Part shown: positions 13,268-24,294 of the stretch, in pieces
Numbering within the stretch: position 1 is the first letter of the stretch
How the letters are laid out: every line of letters starts with the position of its first letter
Origin: Bacillus carboniphilus
GTDB lineage: Bacteria > Bacillota > Bacilli > Bacillales > JAIVKR01
Length of the DNA stretch: 64,000 bases
Direction: 5' to 3'
Assembly: GCF_020524035.2 (NCBI RefSeq)
Contig: NZ_CP129013.1
Coordinates: 2,785,001-2,849,000, forward strand
Notes under the pieces: generated by a model
Database searches by the model: none
What the model was told of the DNA's origin: nothing
The model's input: only the letters and a program-made list of their open reading frames with translations
Program-made: the position numbers and the translations under genes

Positions 13268-15700
13268 TGTTTGGTAGATTTACTGAGCGAGCTCAAAAAG
13301 TATTAGCATTAGCGCAAGAGGAAGCTGTCCGTTTAGGTCATAATAATATTGGTACGGAACATGTATTATTAGGTTTAGTACGTGAAGGTGATGGCATTGC
13401 TGCAAAGGCACTAGACGCACTGGGTTTAAGCAATGAAAAGATTCAGTCAGAAGTTGAGAACTTAATTGGTAAAGGCGAGCAAGGGTCGCAAACCATTCAC
13501 TATACACCTAGAGCTAAAAAAGTAATTGAGTTATCAATGGATGAGGCAAGAAAATTAGGTCACTCATATGTTGGTACTGAACATATTTTATTAGGACTTA
13601 TTCGTGAAGGGGAAGGGGTAGCCTGCAAGAGTTTTGAACAATTTAGGAGTAAGTCTCAACAAAGCACGTCAACAAGTGTTACAACTTTTAGGGAGTAATG
13701 AGTCATCTAGTTCTCATCAAGGTGGCGCAATGAATAGTGCGAACACACCAACATTAGATAGTCTGGCAAGAGATTTGACCGTTATTGCAAGAGAGGGAAC
13801 GCTTGATCCTGTTATTGGAAGAAGTAAAGAGATTCAGCGTGTAATAGAAGTGTTAAGTAGACGTACAAAAAATAACCCTGTTCTTATTGGAGAGCCAGGA
13901 GTAGGGAAAACAGCTATTGCAGAAGGGTTAGCACAACAAATTGTTCAAAACGAAGTCCCAGAAATTTTACGAGATAAGCGTGTAATGACACTTGATATGG
14001 GTACGGTCGTTGCAGGAACGAAGTATCGAGGAGAATTTGAAGATCGTTTGAAAAAAGTAATGGATGAAATTCGTCAAGCGGGCAACATTATTTTATTTAT
14101 TGATGAACTTCATACCTTAATTGGAGCTGGGGGTGCAGAAGGAGCGATTGATGCATCTAACATTTTAAAACCAGCTTTAGCTAGAGGAGAGCTTCAATGC
14201 ATCGGCGCAACGACTCTTGATGAATACCGTAAATATATAGAAAAGGATGCTGCGCTAGAGAGAAGGTTTCAACCAATCCAAGTAAATGAACCGACTGCGG
14301 AAGAAAGTATTCAAATATTAAATGGATTACGTGATCGTTATGAAGCACATCACCGAGTAACGATTACAGATGAAGCGATTGAAGCGGCTGTTAAGTTGTC
14401 AGATCGGTATATTTCTGATCGCTATTTGCCAGATAAAGCAATTGATCTCATTGATGAAGCTGGATCAAAAGTAAGGTTAAGATCTTTCACAACTCCACCA
14501 AACTTAAAAGAGCTTGAGCAAGATTTAGAAGAAGTGAGAAAAGAAAAAGATGCTGCCGTTCAAAGTCAAGAGTTCGAAAAAGCGGCATCACTTCGAGACT
14601 CTGAGCAACGTTTACGTGAAAAATTAGAAGCAACGAAAAAAACGTGGAAACAGAAGCAGGGACAAGAAAATAGTGAAGTGACAATTGATGATATTGCGAT
14701 TGTCGTATCAAACTGGACGGGAGTACCTGTATCAAAACTTGCTCAAACCGAAACAGATAAATTATTGAAACTAGAGGAGATCCTTCATTCAAGAGTAATT
14801 GGTCAGGATGAAGCTGTAGAAGCTGTTTCAAAAGCAGTTCGCCGTGCACGAGCAGGTCTAAAAGATCCAAAACGTCCAATAGGATCGTTCATATTCCTTG
14901 GACCAACAGGAGTAGGTAAGACAGAGCTTGCTAGAGCCCTTGCCGAATCCATGTTTGGTGATGAAGATGCGATGATTCGAATTGATATGTCTGAATATAT
15001 GGAGAAACATTCAACTTCTCGTCTTGTAGGGTCACCTCCAGGTTATGTTGGTCATGAAGAAGGAGGACAATTAACTGAAAAGGTGCGTAGAAAACCTTAT
15101 TCAGTTGTGTTATTAGATGAAGTTGAAAAGGCACATCCGGATGTCTTTAATATTCTCTTGCAAGTTTTAGAAGATGGACGTTTAACAGATTCAAAAGGAC
15201 GTTCGGTAGACTTTAGAAATACTATTGTAATTATGACATCCAATGTAGGAGCGAGTGAGCTGAAAAGAAATAAATATGTTGGATTTAACGTTCAAGATGA
15301 CTCACAAAATTATAAAGATATGAAAGATAAGGTGATGGGAGAATTAAAACGTGCTTTCAGACCTGAATTCTTGAACAGAATAGACGAAATCATTGTCTTC
15401 CATTCACTTGAGAAAAAACACTTAAAGGAAATTACAACGTTAATGGTCGAGCAACTAGCGAAGAGATTGCTGGAACAAGACTTGCAAATTTCTTTAACAG
15501 ATGAGGCGAAGGAAAAACTGTGTGAAGTTGGCTATGACGTTGAATACGGAGCAAGACCATTGCGTAGATCCATTCAGAAAAATGTCGAGGATCGTTTATC
15601 AGAAGAGCTACTAAAAGGGACAATTAAAAAAGGGAAACAAATTGTGATTGATATTGAAGGTGATGATTTTGTTGTGAAATCACCTGAGACAGTGAAGTGA
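13264..15700 (+). CDS. clpC: ClpC, Hsp100 AAA+ unfoldase (one frameshift)
   Basis: This ATP-driven unfoldase feeds ClpP. The corrected product is about 811 aa. It has two Clp N-terminal repeats (residues 1-140), a first AAA+ module with Walker [10 protein letters not shown], and a UVR-containing middle domain ([11 protein letters not shown]). A second AAA+ module has GPTGVGKTE, and the C-terminal part is intact. An extra C near 13626 (GTAGCCTGCAAGA where GTAGCTGCAAGA is expected) splits the gene after residue 120. The downstream frame continues [14 protein letters not shown] exactly as in other ClpC proteins. It is the last gene of the ctsR operon and ends before a terminator. Confidence 0.95.
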
Positions 15701-15717
15701 TTTTTTTTAAAAAAGTT

Positions 15718-15751
15718 AAGAGCTCTACCAACTTTGGTAGGGCTCTTTTAA
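15718..15751 (+). terminator. Rho-independent terminator after clpC
   Basis: AAGAGCTCTACC pairs with GGTAGGGCTCTT around AACTTT, followed by TTTT. It lies 18 bp after the clpC stop and ends the CtsR regulon operon. Confidence 0.9.
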
Positions 15752-15773
15752 AAATAATCGCTTGCGCTTTTCG

Positions 15774-16118
15774 TAAAAGTGCGTGTTCAAAAAGTAGGGG
15801 GAAAAGTGCCGAGAAGAACGAGGCGACTAGTTAAAGGATCACAGGCTAAGTTCAGCCACGTCGCGAGAGCAACGCCTGCGCTAGCCCGTCCTGGGCATCG
15901 AAGCACCACAGTGTACGTTAAGGAAAAGGATCACGAGCTAAAGGAGGAACGTCAACTAACAGCGGTCACGTCCTGTGACCAACGCTTGCGCTAGCACATC
16001 GTGTGCATTGCCATCCTAGGGACAACGCTCGTGCTAGCCAATCCTGGCGTCGGAGCTTGGAATAGCGAGACAACAAAGTTATTCGACAACAATTTTTCAT
16101 GACTTTTTGAACAACCTC
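15774..16118 (-). repeat. Intergenic hairpin repeat R2, with terminal inverted repeats
   Basis: Read on the minus strand, the element begins GAGGTTGTTCAAAAAGTC and ends CTTTTTGAACACGCACTTTTA, the same ends as R4 at 21600. Between them lie three hairpin units. One has inner stem GGTCAC/GTGACC around AGGAC (15964-15980). Another has outer arms GCAGGC and GCCTGT. The element is inverted relative to R4. The long open frame across it is repeat sequence. Confidence 0.82.
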
Positions 16119-16135
16119 TAAAAGGTAAAAATGTA

Positions 16136-16294
16136 TAAACTCTGTACTTAATGGGAAGGTGCTTTCATTGTTGTATAGCTTAAGACTCTACACCGGAGAC
16201 GCCTAGAGGAATTAGGTTCACAGGACGTGGGTTTAATTAGTTGATGTTCCTTATACATGTGGTCATTAATCGTGCGCGTACGCTTTCTTAATAA
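16136..16294 (+). repeat. Intergenic hairpin repeat R3 (truncated)
   Basis: The left end TCTGTACTTAATGGGAAGGT resembles those of R1 and R10, and the right end CGTACGCTTTCTT is family-like. Only the right half of one hairpin unit remains (CACAGGACGTGGG at 16222, then TTAGTTGATGTTCC). It directly follows R2 in the clpC-radA gap. No promoter for radA was firmly identified; a TATAAT at 16383 lacks a good -35 box. Confidence 0.65.
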
Positions 16295-16454
16295 TTGTAT
16301 GAATATTACAATGTGATAAAAATACAATATAATAGCCCACAATTTTCAAAGGTTTAGAAAACCTCTTTTTCCTCTCGTATAGTATAATCCTATACAATAA
16401 CTCCAAATTCATATATTAATTAATATTGACCTTTAAAGAAATGAGGAACAACGG

Positions 16455-17831
16455 ATGGCGAAGACGAAAGTTAAATTTATATGTCAATCATGTGGGTATG
16501 AATCTGCAAAATGGATGGGGAAATGTCCTGGTTGTGGGCAATGGAACTCAATGGTTGAAGAAAAAATAAAAACCAATAAAACGAATCGCGGGGTGTTTCA
16601 ACATTCCGATAATATAAAGCTTAGTAAGCCTACCTCAATTATGACGATTGAAACAAAAGAAGAACCTAGAATTAATACAACCATAAATGAGTTAAATCGA
16701 GTTTTAGGTGGAGGGATTGTAAATGGATCACTCGTACTAATTGGCGGTGACCCAGGAATCGGGAAATCGACCTTATTACTTCAGGCATGTGCAAGACTTT
16801 CTGAAACGGAAAAAAAGGTACTTTATGTTTCAGGAGAAGAGTCTGTCAAACAAACTAAGCTTAGGGCCAATCGTTTATCGATAGCAACAAAAAACTTGTT
16901 TATTCTAGCAGAAACAGATTTAGAAAATATCACTAAAGTGATTCATGAAATGAATCCAGATTTTATTGTGATTGACTCCATTCAAACGATTTATCATAAC
17001 CAAGTAACTTCAGCTCCAGGAAGTGTTTCACAAGTTCGAGAATGTACAGGCGAACTAATGAGAATTGCGAAAACGAACGGAGTTCCGATCTTTATCGTTG
17101 GACACGTGACGAAGGAAGGATCCATTGCAGGCCCAAGGCTTTTAGAACATATGGTGGATACAGTTTTATATTTTGAAGGAGAAAGGCATCATACTTTTCG
17201 TATTTTACGAGCAGTCAAGAACCGTTTTGGGTCAACAAATGAAATGGGTATTTTCGAAATGAAAGAAACGGGATTAGAGGAAGTTCTTAATCCTTCGGAA
17301 ATTTTTCTCGAGGAGCGTTCACAAGGTGCAGCTGGTTCTGCCGTTGTGGCTTCAATGGAAGGTACTAGACCTGTATTAGTTGAAATTCAGGCATTAATCG
17401 CGCCCACTAGTTATGGTAACCCAAGAAGGATGGCGACGGGATTAGATCATAATCGAGTCTCTTTACTGATGGCTGTATTAGAAAAACGAGTAGGACTCTT
17501 ACTACAAAATCAAGATGCTTATTTGAAAGTTGCCGGTGGAGTCAAACTGGATGAACCAGCAGTTGATTTAGCAGTTGCTATTAGTATCGCATCAAGCTTT
17601 AAAGATCTTCCTACAAGGTCTACAGATGTCTTTTTTGGTGAAGTAGGATTAACGGGTGAGATCAGGCGTGTATCTAGGGTTGAACAACGTGTGCAAGAAG
17701 CTGTGAAGCTAGGCTTTAAAAGAATTATTTTACCTAAGGCAAATATAGGAGGATGGACAAAACCAGCAGAGGTTGAAGTTATAGGAGTTGTTAATATTTC
17801 AGAAGCTCTATCCCATGCGCTAGGAGGATAG
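16455..17831 (+). CDS. radA: RadA/Sms DNA branch-migration ATPase
   Basis: RadA helps process recombination intermediates. The 458-aa protein is full length. It has an N-terminal C4 zinc finger (Cys 10, 13, 24, 27), a RecA-like core with Walker [10 protein letters not shown] (about 98-106), the RadA-specific KNRFG motif near residue 257, and a C-terminal Lon-protease-like domain. ATG is preceded by GAGGAACAACGG. disA follows after 3 bp, so the two are co-transcribed, as in B. subtilis. Confidence 0.97.
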   Translation: MAKTKVKFICQSCGYESAKWMGKCPGCGQWNSMVEEKIKTNKTNRGVFQHSDNIKLSKPTSIMTIETKEEPRINTTINELNRVLGGGIVNGSLVLIGGDPGIGKSTLLLQACARLSETEKKVLYVSGEESVKQTKLRANRLSIATKNLFILAETDLENITKVIHEMNPDFIVIDSIQTIYHNQVTSAPGSVSQVRECTGELMRIAKTNGVPIFIVGHVTKEGSIAGPRLLEHMVDTVLYFEGERHHTFRILRAVKNRFGSTNEMGIFEMKETGLEEVLNPSEIFLEERSQGAAGSAVVASMEGTRPVLVEIQALIAPTSYGNPRRMATGLDHNRVSLLMAVLEKRVGLLLQNQDAYLKVAGGVKLDEPAVDLAVAISIASSFKDLPTRSTDVFFGEVGLTGEIRRVSRVEQRVQEAVKLGFKRIILPKANIGGWTKPAEVEVIGVVNISEALSHALGG

Positions 17832-17834
17832 GAA

Positions 17835-18898
17835 ATGACAAAAAAATCAATGAACTTGGAAGGCGTATTAAAGATGATCGCACCAGGTACACCTTTGAGA
17901 GAGGGAATTGATAATATTTTACGGGCTAATACGGGTGGGTTAATTGTGATTGGATACAAAGAATCGGTGAAAGGCATAGTGGAAGGAGGGTTTTATATTA
18001 ACGCTCCTTTCTCACCGGCCTATATATACGAATTAGCCAAGATGGACGGTGCGCTAATATTAAATGATAGTGCAAGCAAAATACTGTTTGCAAATGTCCA
18101 ATTAACTCCTAATGCTGCTGTTTCATCTAGTGAGACGGGAATGCGTCATCGAACGGCTGAGCGTGTTGCTAAACAAACAGGAGGTTTAGTTATTGCTGTA
18201 TCACAAAGAAGAAATGTCATTACGTTATATTTTGGTGAACAGCGTTATGTACTCGGTGATTTAGGTGTTGTTTTAACCAAGGCCAATCAGGCTATTCAAA
18301 CGATGGAGAAGTATCGATTACTCTTGATGGAGCCATCAGACACATAACGAGTCTTGAGTTTGACGGCCTTGTAACGTACGAAGAGGTGTTACAAGTTCTG
18401 CATAGAGTTGAAATGGTCTTGAAAATTAAATTAGAGATGAAACTATATATGCACGAGTTAGGCTGCGAGGGTAAGCTCATTAAAATGCAAATGGATGAGC
18501 TCTTACTAAATATTGAAAAAGAAGCTTCTTTAGTTGTGAAAGACTATAGTTTCGAAATGATCAATCAACCCCAGGAAGTTATCGAGCAACTACAACAATT
18601 ATCCAATGCAGAGTTATTAGATGATACCGTTTTATTAAAGAAGCTTGGATATGACCAAGATATTAATAAAGAAGAAATGGTCATCCCTAGAGGGTACCGA
18701 ATTTTAAGCAAAATACCTAGAATACCCTTTTCTGTAATGGATAATGTCGTTCGAACTTTTGGTAATTTAAAGAATATTAAGCGCTCATCTGTATCACAAT
18801 TAGATGAGGTCGAAGGAATAGGGGCTGTTAGGGCGAAGAAAATAAAAGAAAGTTTAAAAAGGTTAGAACAACAGTATACAATAGATAGCAAATTTTAA
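17835..18898 (+). CDS. disA: DisA, DNA-scanning diadenylate cyclase (one frameshift)
   Basis: DisA makes c-di-AMP and pauses at branched DNA. The N-terminal DAC domain shows the active-site motifs DGAL (MDGALILND) and RHRTAE. A helical linker and a C-terminal HhH DNA-binding domain ([19 protein letters not shown]) follow. A base appears to be missing near 18313 (GAGAAGTATCG, expected GAGAAGGTATCG). After that the reading continues [26 protein letters not shown]. Corrected length is about 354 aa. It pairs functionally with RadA, a known DisA partner. Confidence 0.94.
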
Positions 18899-18916
18899 AA
18901 AACAATGTATATTTGT

Positions 18917-18924
18917 GCTATAAT
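18917..18924 (+). promoter_or_regulatory. Extended -10 promoter candidate upstream of yacL
   Basis: TGCTATAAT is a perfect extended -10 element just after disA. No good -35 box is visible. The 238-bp gap to yacL is otherwise unremarkable. Confidence 0.45.
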
Positions 18925-19137
18925 AGGTGAACACTAATGATTGTTTTAGAAATACTCATAATGACTTGTCTACTGGTTGATGTGGAATTATTATTGAGAT
19001 GTTCGTCGAAGTAAAAATGCTTTCATTATACCTTTTTTTGCAAATCAGTATCAATCAGGTTACAATTCATTAAAACATAATTTCACATCGTTTGTTTTTG
19101 GTAAATACGTTTATAATGATTAAGAGGAGGTGAAGGT

Positions 19138-20232
19138 ATGCTTAAAAGAAGTATACAGGTGATTTTCTTATTATTAGGAGGTACTCTTGGAATCTTTTTT
19201 ATCCCGCACTTATTACGTTTATTTAATTTAACAGACATACCTTTTATTAATACACCGTATGTGACTGCTATTTTAGGAGCTATTATATTTTATGCCTTAA
19301 CCTTTTTATTTGTTGATCAAATTGTTCGATGGATCAATAGTATTGAGGAATTACTTGTTAAAAAACCAATAACCGATATTTTATTTGGTAGTTTAGGGTT
19401 AGTAATTGGACTCATCATTGCCTATTTATTAGGAATTCCGATAAAAGAACTACCGTACGCGCCATTTAATTCAATCATTCCGATCTTTTTAACCGTGTTA
19501 TTAGGTTATTTAGGGTTTCAGATCGGTCATAAGAAAAAAGATGAATTACAAAATTTATTCTCGGTGCCTAATAAAAATCGAAACAAAAAAGATCTAGAAA
19601 ACGAGGATGAACCATCTTCGAGTAATCGATTAAAAATATTAGATACTAGTGTGATAATTGATGGTCGTATTGCGGATATTTGTCAAACAGGCTTTTTAGA
19701 AGGGACGATTGTTATTCCGCAATTTGTTTTAGAAGAACTTCAGCATATTGCTGATAGCTCAGATGTCCTTAAAAGGAATAGGGGACGAAGAGGATTAGAT
19801 GTCCTAAATCGAATTCAAAAAGAGTTAGCGAACAATGTAGAAATTTATGAAGGCGATTTTGAAGATATTCAAGAGGTTGATAGTAAATTAGTCAAACTAG
19901 GTAAAATTACATCGGGAATGGTGGTAACAAACGACTTTAATCTCAATAAAGTTTGCGACCTCCAAGGAGTTGCTGTTCTCAATATTAATGATTTAGCAAA
20001 TGCGGTAAAGCCCGTAGTATTACCTGGAGAAGAGATGAATGTTCAAGTAATAAAAGATGGTAAAGAGCATAACCAAGGTGTGGCTTACCTAGATGATGGA
20101 ACGATGATTGTTGTGGAGGAAGGAAGAGACTATATCGGACAGCAAATCGATGTTTTAGTCACAAGCGTTCTTCAAACATCTGCAGGTAGAATGATCTTTG
20201 CTAAACCGAAAATGTTGGAGAAAGCTTTATAA
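19138..20232 (+). CDS. yacL: YacL, membrane PIN/TRAM-domain protein
   Basis: The 364-aa protein has four predicted transmembrane segments in the first 130 residues. A PIN nuclease-like domain (about 170-285) begins [11 protein letters not shown] with acidic residues D and E placed as in PIN folds, and a C-terminal TRAM domain ends near residue 355. The family is conserved next to disA and ispD in Bacilli. Its role is not settled; RNA binding or cleavage is inferred from the domains. Start ATG follows AAGAGGAGGTGAAGGT. Confidence 0.92.
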   Translation: MLKRSIQVIFLLLGGTLGIFFIPHLLRLFNLTDIPFINTPYVTAILGAIIFYALTFLFVDQIVRWINSIEELLVKKPITDILFGSLGLVIGLIIAYLLGIPIKELPYAPFNSIIPIFLTVLLGYLGFQIGHKKKDELQNLFSVPNKNRNKKDLENEDEPSSSNRLKILDTSVIIDGRIADICQTGFLEGTIVIPQFVLEELQHIADSSDVLKRNRGRRGLDVLNRIQKELANNVEIYEGDFEDIQEVDSKLVKLGKITSGMVVTNDFNLNKVCDLQGVAVLNINDLANAVKPVVLPGEEMNVQVIKDGKEHNQGVAYLDDGTMIVVEEGRDYIGQQIDVLVTSVLQTSAGRMIFAKPKMLEKAL

Positions 20233-20244
20233 GGGGAATGCTGA

Positions 20245-20940
20245 ATGAAGTATACTGTCGTTGTAGTAGCTGCAGGTAAAGGGACGAGAATGAAAGCAGA
20301 ACAAAGCAAGCAATTGATCAAACTCAATTCAATTCCTATATTTATTCATACGCTAAATATTTTCGAGAATGACCCTAATTGTCAAAGGGTCATTCTCGTT
20401 ATTAATGAAAAAGAAGAGAATGAAATTAGAAACAACCTATTAAAATTTAACATTAAAAAAGTTAAAGATTTAGTTCCTGGAGGAAAAGAGCGACAAGAGA
20501 GTGTTTATAAAGGCTTGCAGCTAGTTAATCCTGATTCAGTCGTTCTTATTCATGATGGGGCTAGACCTTTTGTGTCTATTAATAAACTTAAGGAGTTAGT
20601 AGTTAACGCTTCAGAAATAGGTGCCGCTACTTTAGCTGTCCGTGTGAAAGATACGGTAAAAAAGGTTGGAACAGAAGGTCATGTAGTTGAAACACTTGAT
20701 CGATCATGCTTGTGGGCGGTTCATACTCCACAAGCTTTTACTCTCTCAAAAATACTTCACGCTCATCAATATGCTAGAGAAAAAAATATGATAGCAACAG
20801 ATGATTGTAGCTTATTGGAATCAATCGGTGATAAAGTAGCTATCGTAGAAGATGATTATATGAATATAAAGATTACAACCCCGGAGGATCTTGTGTTTGC
20901 AAAGGCGATACTAGAATATAAAAGTAGCTGTCACACATGA
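20245..20940 (+). CDS. ispD: IspD, 2-C-methyl-D-erythritol 4-phosphate cytidylyltransferase
   Basis: IspD transfers CMP to MEP in the non-mevalonate isoprenoid pathway. The 231-aa length is normal. The nucleotide-binding loop AAGKGTRM is at residues 9-16, and the LIHDGARPFV and DDCSLLE motifs are intact. It begins 12 bp after yacL and is followed by ispF, which acts two steps later. Confidence 0.96.
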   Translation: MKYTVVVVAAGKGTRMKAEQSKQLIKLNSIPIFIHTLNIFENDPNCQRVILVINEKEENEIRNNLLKFNIKKVKDLVPGGKERQESVYKGLQLVNPDSVVLIHDGARPFVSINKLKELVVNASEIGAATLAVRVKDTVKKVGTEGHVVETLDRSCLWAVHTPQAFTLSKILHAHQYAREKNMIATDDCSLLESIGDKVAIVEDDYMNIKITTPEDLVFAKAILEYKSSCHT

Positions 20941-21081
20941 TTTTCATTTAATTCTTCCTGATATGTTTTAAATGGATTCGATGAGGGAAGAGAACTTTAT
21001 TTATATTAAGAAAACAAGCATAAGGGACAGCATTTATATATACATATCCTGTTCATTGAAAAGAGAGGAGAAGATAAGGTG

Positions 21082-21556
21082 ATGAGAATCGGACAAGGGT
21101 TTGATGTACATGAACTTGTAGAGGGGAAGACCTTTGATTATTGGAGCTGTAGAAATCCCATATGAAAAAGGCCTCATAGGTCACTCAGATGCTGATGTTT
21201 TATTACATACAGTGGCAGATGCATGTTTAGGTGCAATTGCAAAAGGAGATATAGGAAAGCACTTTCCAGATACAGATCCAGCGTTTAAAGATGCTGATTC
21301 TGCAAAGCTTCTTCAGCATGTGTGGTCTATTGTAAAAAACGAGGGCTATGTATTAACTAATATCGACTGTACAATTATTGCACAAAGACCGAAGATGGCA
21401 CCATACATAGAAGAAATGAGAGTCAATATTGCGAAGTTGTTAGAAGCAAACATAGATCAAGTCAATGTCAAGGCTACGACAACGGAGAAATTGGGTTTTG
21501 CAGGGAGAGGCGAAGGGATCGCATCACAAGCTACTGTGTTGTTGCAAAAACGATAG
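21082..21556 (+). CDS. ispF: IspF, MECDP synthase (one frameshift)
   Basis: IspF cyclises CDP-ME 2-phosphate. The N-terminus [10 protein letters not shown] (metal ligands Asp8 and His10) is in one frame. The rest, from [25 protein letters not shown] onward, is in another. An extra A near 21126 (GAGGGGAAGACC, expected GAGGGGAGACC) explains it. The corrected protein is about 157 aa, normal for the family. ATG 21082 follows GAGAGGAGAAGATAAGGTG. The 140-bp gap from ispD is longer than usual. Confidence 0.93.
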
Positions 21557-21599
21557 GGAGCTTATATACTTTAGTAGACAAATTTAGCATTTGATTTAT

Positions 21600-21883
21600 G
21601 AGGTTGTTCAAAAAAGTCCTAAAAAAATGTCGGTTGAATAACGTTGTTGGTTTGCTTTTCCGACACTCCGACGCCAGGATTGGCTAGCACGGGCGTTGTC
21701 CCTAAGATGGGGACGTTCTTAGCCCGTGAACCATACTGTACGTACACTGTGAGTGGTTCGATGCACAGGAGGTGCTAGCGTCAACGTTGCCACAGGACGT
21801 GGCGGTATTTAGTTGACGTTCCTTAAGTTCACCGCCTCGTTCTTCAGCGTCCTTTTTCCCCTACTTTTTGAACACGCACTTTA
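21600..21883 (+). repeat. Intergenic hairpin repeat R4, with terminal inverted repeats
   Basis: The ends are GAGGTTGTTCAAAAAAGTC and CTTTTTGAACACGCACTTTA. Two complete hairpin units lie inside. At 21688-21728 the outer stem is CACGGGC/GCCCGTG and the inner stem GTCCC/GGGAC. At 21780-21817 the outer stem is GTCAAC/GTTGAC and the inner stem GCCAC/GTGGC with loop AGGAC. It fills the ispF-gltX gap. It is the inverted counterpart of R2. Confidence 0.85.
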
Positions 21884-21936
21884 TGCATTTATTATATATT
21901 TTTAAATACTTTTAGAAAAAGTGGAGGTGCCTAATC

Positions 21937-23406
21937 GTGGCGAAAGATATTAGAGTGCGCTATGCACCTAGTCCAACCGGCTATTTACATATTGGAAATG
22001 CAAGAACGGCTCTATTTAATTTCTTATTTGCAAGAAGTCAAAATGGGAAGTTTATCATCCGAATTGAAGATACAGACAAACAACGAAATATTGAGGGCGG
22101 AGTTGAAAGTCAACTTCAATATTTAAAGTGGTTAGGAATCGATTGGGATGAAAGTGTTGATTTAGGTGGTGAATATGGACCCTATCGTCAGTCAGAGCGC
22201 TTTGATTTATATAAAGAATATGCCGATCAATTATTAGAAGAGGACAGGGTCTATAAATGCTATTGTACTTCAGAAGAATTAGAACAAGAACGAGAGCAAC
22301 AATTGGCAAAAGGGCAAATGCCTCGTTACTCTGGAAAGTGCAAACATTTAACAGCTGAAGAACAAGAAAAATTAGAACAAGCTGGTCGTAAAGCTAGTTT
22401 AAGGTTTAAGGTCCCTAGTGATAAAGTATATTCCTTTGTTGATATAGTAAAAGGAGATATTTCTTTTGAATCTAACGGAATCGGAGATTTTATTATCGTC
22501 AAAAATGATGGATCACCATTGTATAACTTTGTTGTAGCAATTGATGATCACTTAATGAAGATCTCTCATGTGTTAAGAGGAGATGATCATATCTCCAATA
22601 CACCGAAGCAAATGATGATTTATGAAGCTTTAGGATGGGAGCCACCTCAGTTTGGTCATATGACGTTGATCGTTAATGAGAGTCGTAAAAAACTCAGTAA
22701 AAGAGATGCGAATATTATTCAGTTTATTGAACAGTATGCTGAATTAGGATATTTACCTGAAGCGATGTTTAACTTTATTACATTGTTAGGATGGTCGCCA
22801 GTAGGTGAAGAAGAACTCTTTAGTAAGCAACAATTAATTCAAATATTTGATCCTGAACGTTTATCTACATCTCCTGCTGTATTCGATCAGCAAAAACTTA
22901 GGTGGATGAATAACGAATATGTGAAACAGTTAGAATTAGATAGTCTTATGCAGTTAACCCTTCCTCATTTAGTGAAAGCGGGTAAGGTTAGTGAAACGAT
23001 GTCAGATGAAGAGCAAGCATGGGTTTGTGATGTAATCAGCTTGTATCAAGAACAAATGAGTTACGGTGCAGAAATCGTTGAACTTACTGAGTTGTTTTTT
23101 AGAGGAGAGCTCACATTTACTGAAGAAGCAAAACAAGTTTTAGCGGAAGAACAAGTTCCAGAAGTTTTAACGACTTTTGTGAAAGAGTTAGAAACGATCG
23201 AGGAATTTAAAGCGGACTCCATTAAAAAAGCGATGAAATCTGTTCAAAAAACAACAGGTAACAAAGGGAAGAAATTGTTTATGCCAATCCGGGTAGCTTC
23301 AACCGGTCAAACACATGGTCCTGAATTACCTAAAGCGATTGAACTATTAGGCGAAGAAAAGATAAAAGAACGAATTCATCAAGCATTATCGTTAACAAAT
23401 GTGTAA
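21937..23406 (+). CDS. gltX: GltX, glutamyl-tRNA synthetase
   Basis: GltX charges tRNA-Glu. In Bacilli the enzyme is usually non-discriminating and also charges tRNA-Gln for GatCAB. The 489-aa protein has the HIGH motif in [13 protein letters not shown] and the KMSKS-type motif KKLSKRD. A Cys-rich insertion near [10 protein letters not shown] resembles a zinc site. GTG start follows GTGGAGGTGCCTAATC. It is followed by the T-box for cysE, the B. subtilis order. Confidence 0.97.
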   Translation: MAKDIRVRYAPSPTGYLHIGNARTALFNFLFARSQNGKFIIRIEDTDKQRNIEGGVESQLQYLKWLGIDWDESVDLGGEYGPYRQSERFDLYKEYADQLLEEDRVYKCYCTSEELEQEREQQLAKGQMPRYSGKCKHLTAEEQEKLEQAGRKASLRFKVPSDKVYSFVDIVKGDISFESNGIGDFIIVKNDGSPLYNFVVAIDDHLMKISHVLRGDDHISNTPKQMMIYEALGWEPPQFGHMTLIVNESRKKLSKRDANIIQFIEQYAELGYLPEAMFNFITLLGWSPVGEEELFSKQQLIQIFDPERLSTSPAVFDQQKLRWMNNEYVKQLELDSLMQLTLPHLVKAGKVSETMSDEEQAWVCDVISLYQEQMSYGAEIVELTELFFRGELTFTEEAKQVLAEEQVPEVLTTFVKELETIEEFKADSIKKAMKSVQKTTGNKGKKLFMPIRVASTGQTHGPELPKAIELLGEEKIKERIHQALSLTNV

Positions 23407-23440
23407 AAGTGTAATATGATATTATTAGCAAATCATATAT

Positions 23441-23690
23441 GAAAGCGTAGAAGAGGATAAGTAAGGGAACCATTGTCTAAATACAGAGAAAAACCTCGTT
23501 GCTGAGAGGGGTTTTAATGACAGTTCCTTGAAATGCACCTTGGAGCCCTCTATTGAAATGGGAGTAAATAGAGGTGGTTTAGCCTACCATTATGAAGGGA
23601 AAAGTTTTGAAGAAAAGTTATTTACTTCTTCTAAAACAGAGTGGGACCGTGCGAAAGCACCTCTGTCTAAATGCAGAGGTGCTTTTTATA
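23441..23690 (+). promoter_or_regulatory. T-box leader, cysteine-specific, for cysE-cysS
   Basis: The antiterminator core AGAGTGGGACCGTGCG is at 23638-23653. A strong terminator follows: GCACCTCTG/CAGAGGTGC at 23657-23682 with a T5 tail. An AAGTAAG element that may be the stem I AGTA motif is near 23459. A GAAATGCACC stretch at 23531 presents the Cys codon TGC at 23534-23536 as likely specifier. Uncharged tRNA-Cys should favour antitermination. The gene it serves is displaced about 600 bp downstream by repeat R5. Confidence 0.88.
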
Positions 23691-23768
23691 TGGGGAAATT
23701 AATAGGGGAGAGTTTAATTCTGTCTCAAGTGTTTTCTTCATCTGTTTTCAAGCTCATCCTTCTCTAAA

Positions 23769-24261
23769 GATGCGCATCCGACGTACAGGAGGTGCTAGCA
23801 TCATGGTTGCCCACAGGACGTGCGATGAACAGGAAGTTTTAGCGCAGGAGTTGCCACAGGACGTGGCTGAAGTTATTAGCCTGCGTTCACAATCAGTCGT
23901 CGCTAAACGGCCGCATCCGCTTTTCTTATTGTCTAGCTCCAGCGCCCAGCGACTGGTGTTGCTTTCGACGCACAGGAAGTGCTAGCATCAACGTTGCCCA
24001 CAGGACGTGGGAGTCTTTAGTTGATGTTCCATGTCTCTACGATAAGTCAACGGAGACGCCTCCAGGAGGGAGGTGGATCTACGTTGCCACAGGACGTGGC
24101 TGAACTTAGTAGATCCTCCGCTTTCGGGCTTTCGTGTTTCCTTTATCTCATGCGGCGATGAACAGGAGGTTCTAGCGCAGGCGTTGCCACAGGACGTGGC
24201 TGAAGTTATTAGCCTGCGTTCACAATCAGTCGTCGCTAAACGGCCGCATCCGCTTTTCTTA
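23769..24261 (+). repeat. Intergenic hairpin repeat block R5 (five units)
   Basis: A compound block between the T-box and cysE. Complete units are at 23843-23885 (CGCAGG/CCTGCG), 23986-24026 (CATCAAC/GTTGATG, inner CCCAC/GTGGG), 24075-24116 (GGATCTAC/GTAGATCC) and 24176-24218 (CGCAGGC/GCCTGCG). The left half of a fifth is at 23790-23820. Two copies of the closing segment CGTCGCTAAACGGCCGC occur, one paired with GCGCCCAGCGAC near 23943. Both halves of the block end CATCCGCTTTTCTTA. The open frames here come from the repeat. Confidence 0.87.
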
Positions 24262-24294
24262 TAAATTGATAATGCTATATGGAGGGGTATCCCG

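Noticed and set aside
15779-15994. 71-aa frame between clpC and radA, and similar frames at 7868, 16148, 23671 and 24073
   Set aside because: They are translations of the dispersed hairpin repeats. The frame differs between copies and hairpin arms, not codons, are conserved.
23528-23767. 79-aa frame after gltX
   Set aside because: It overlaps the T-box antiterminator and terminator. The structure explains the region better than a protein.
23769-24261. Possible CRISPR array
   Set aside because: Units recur at irregular distances, are themselves palindromic with changing arms, and no spacers of constant length or cas genes are present.
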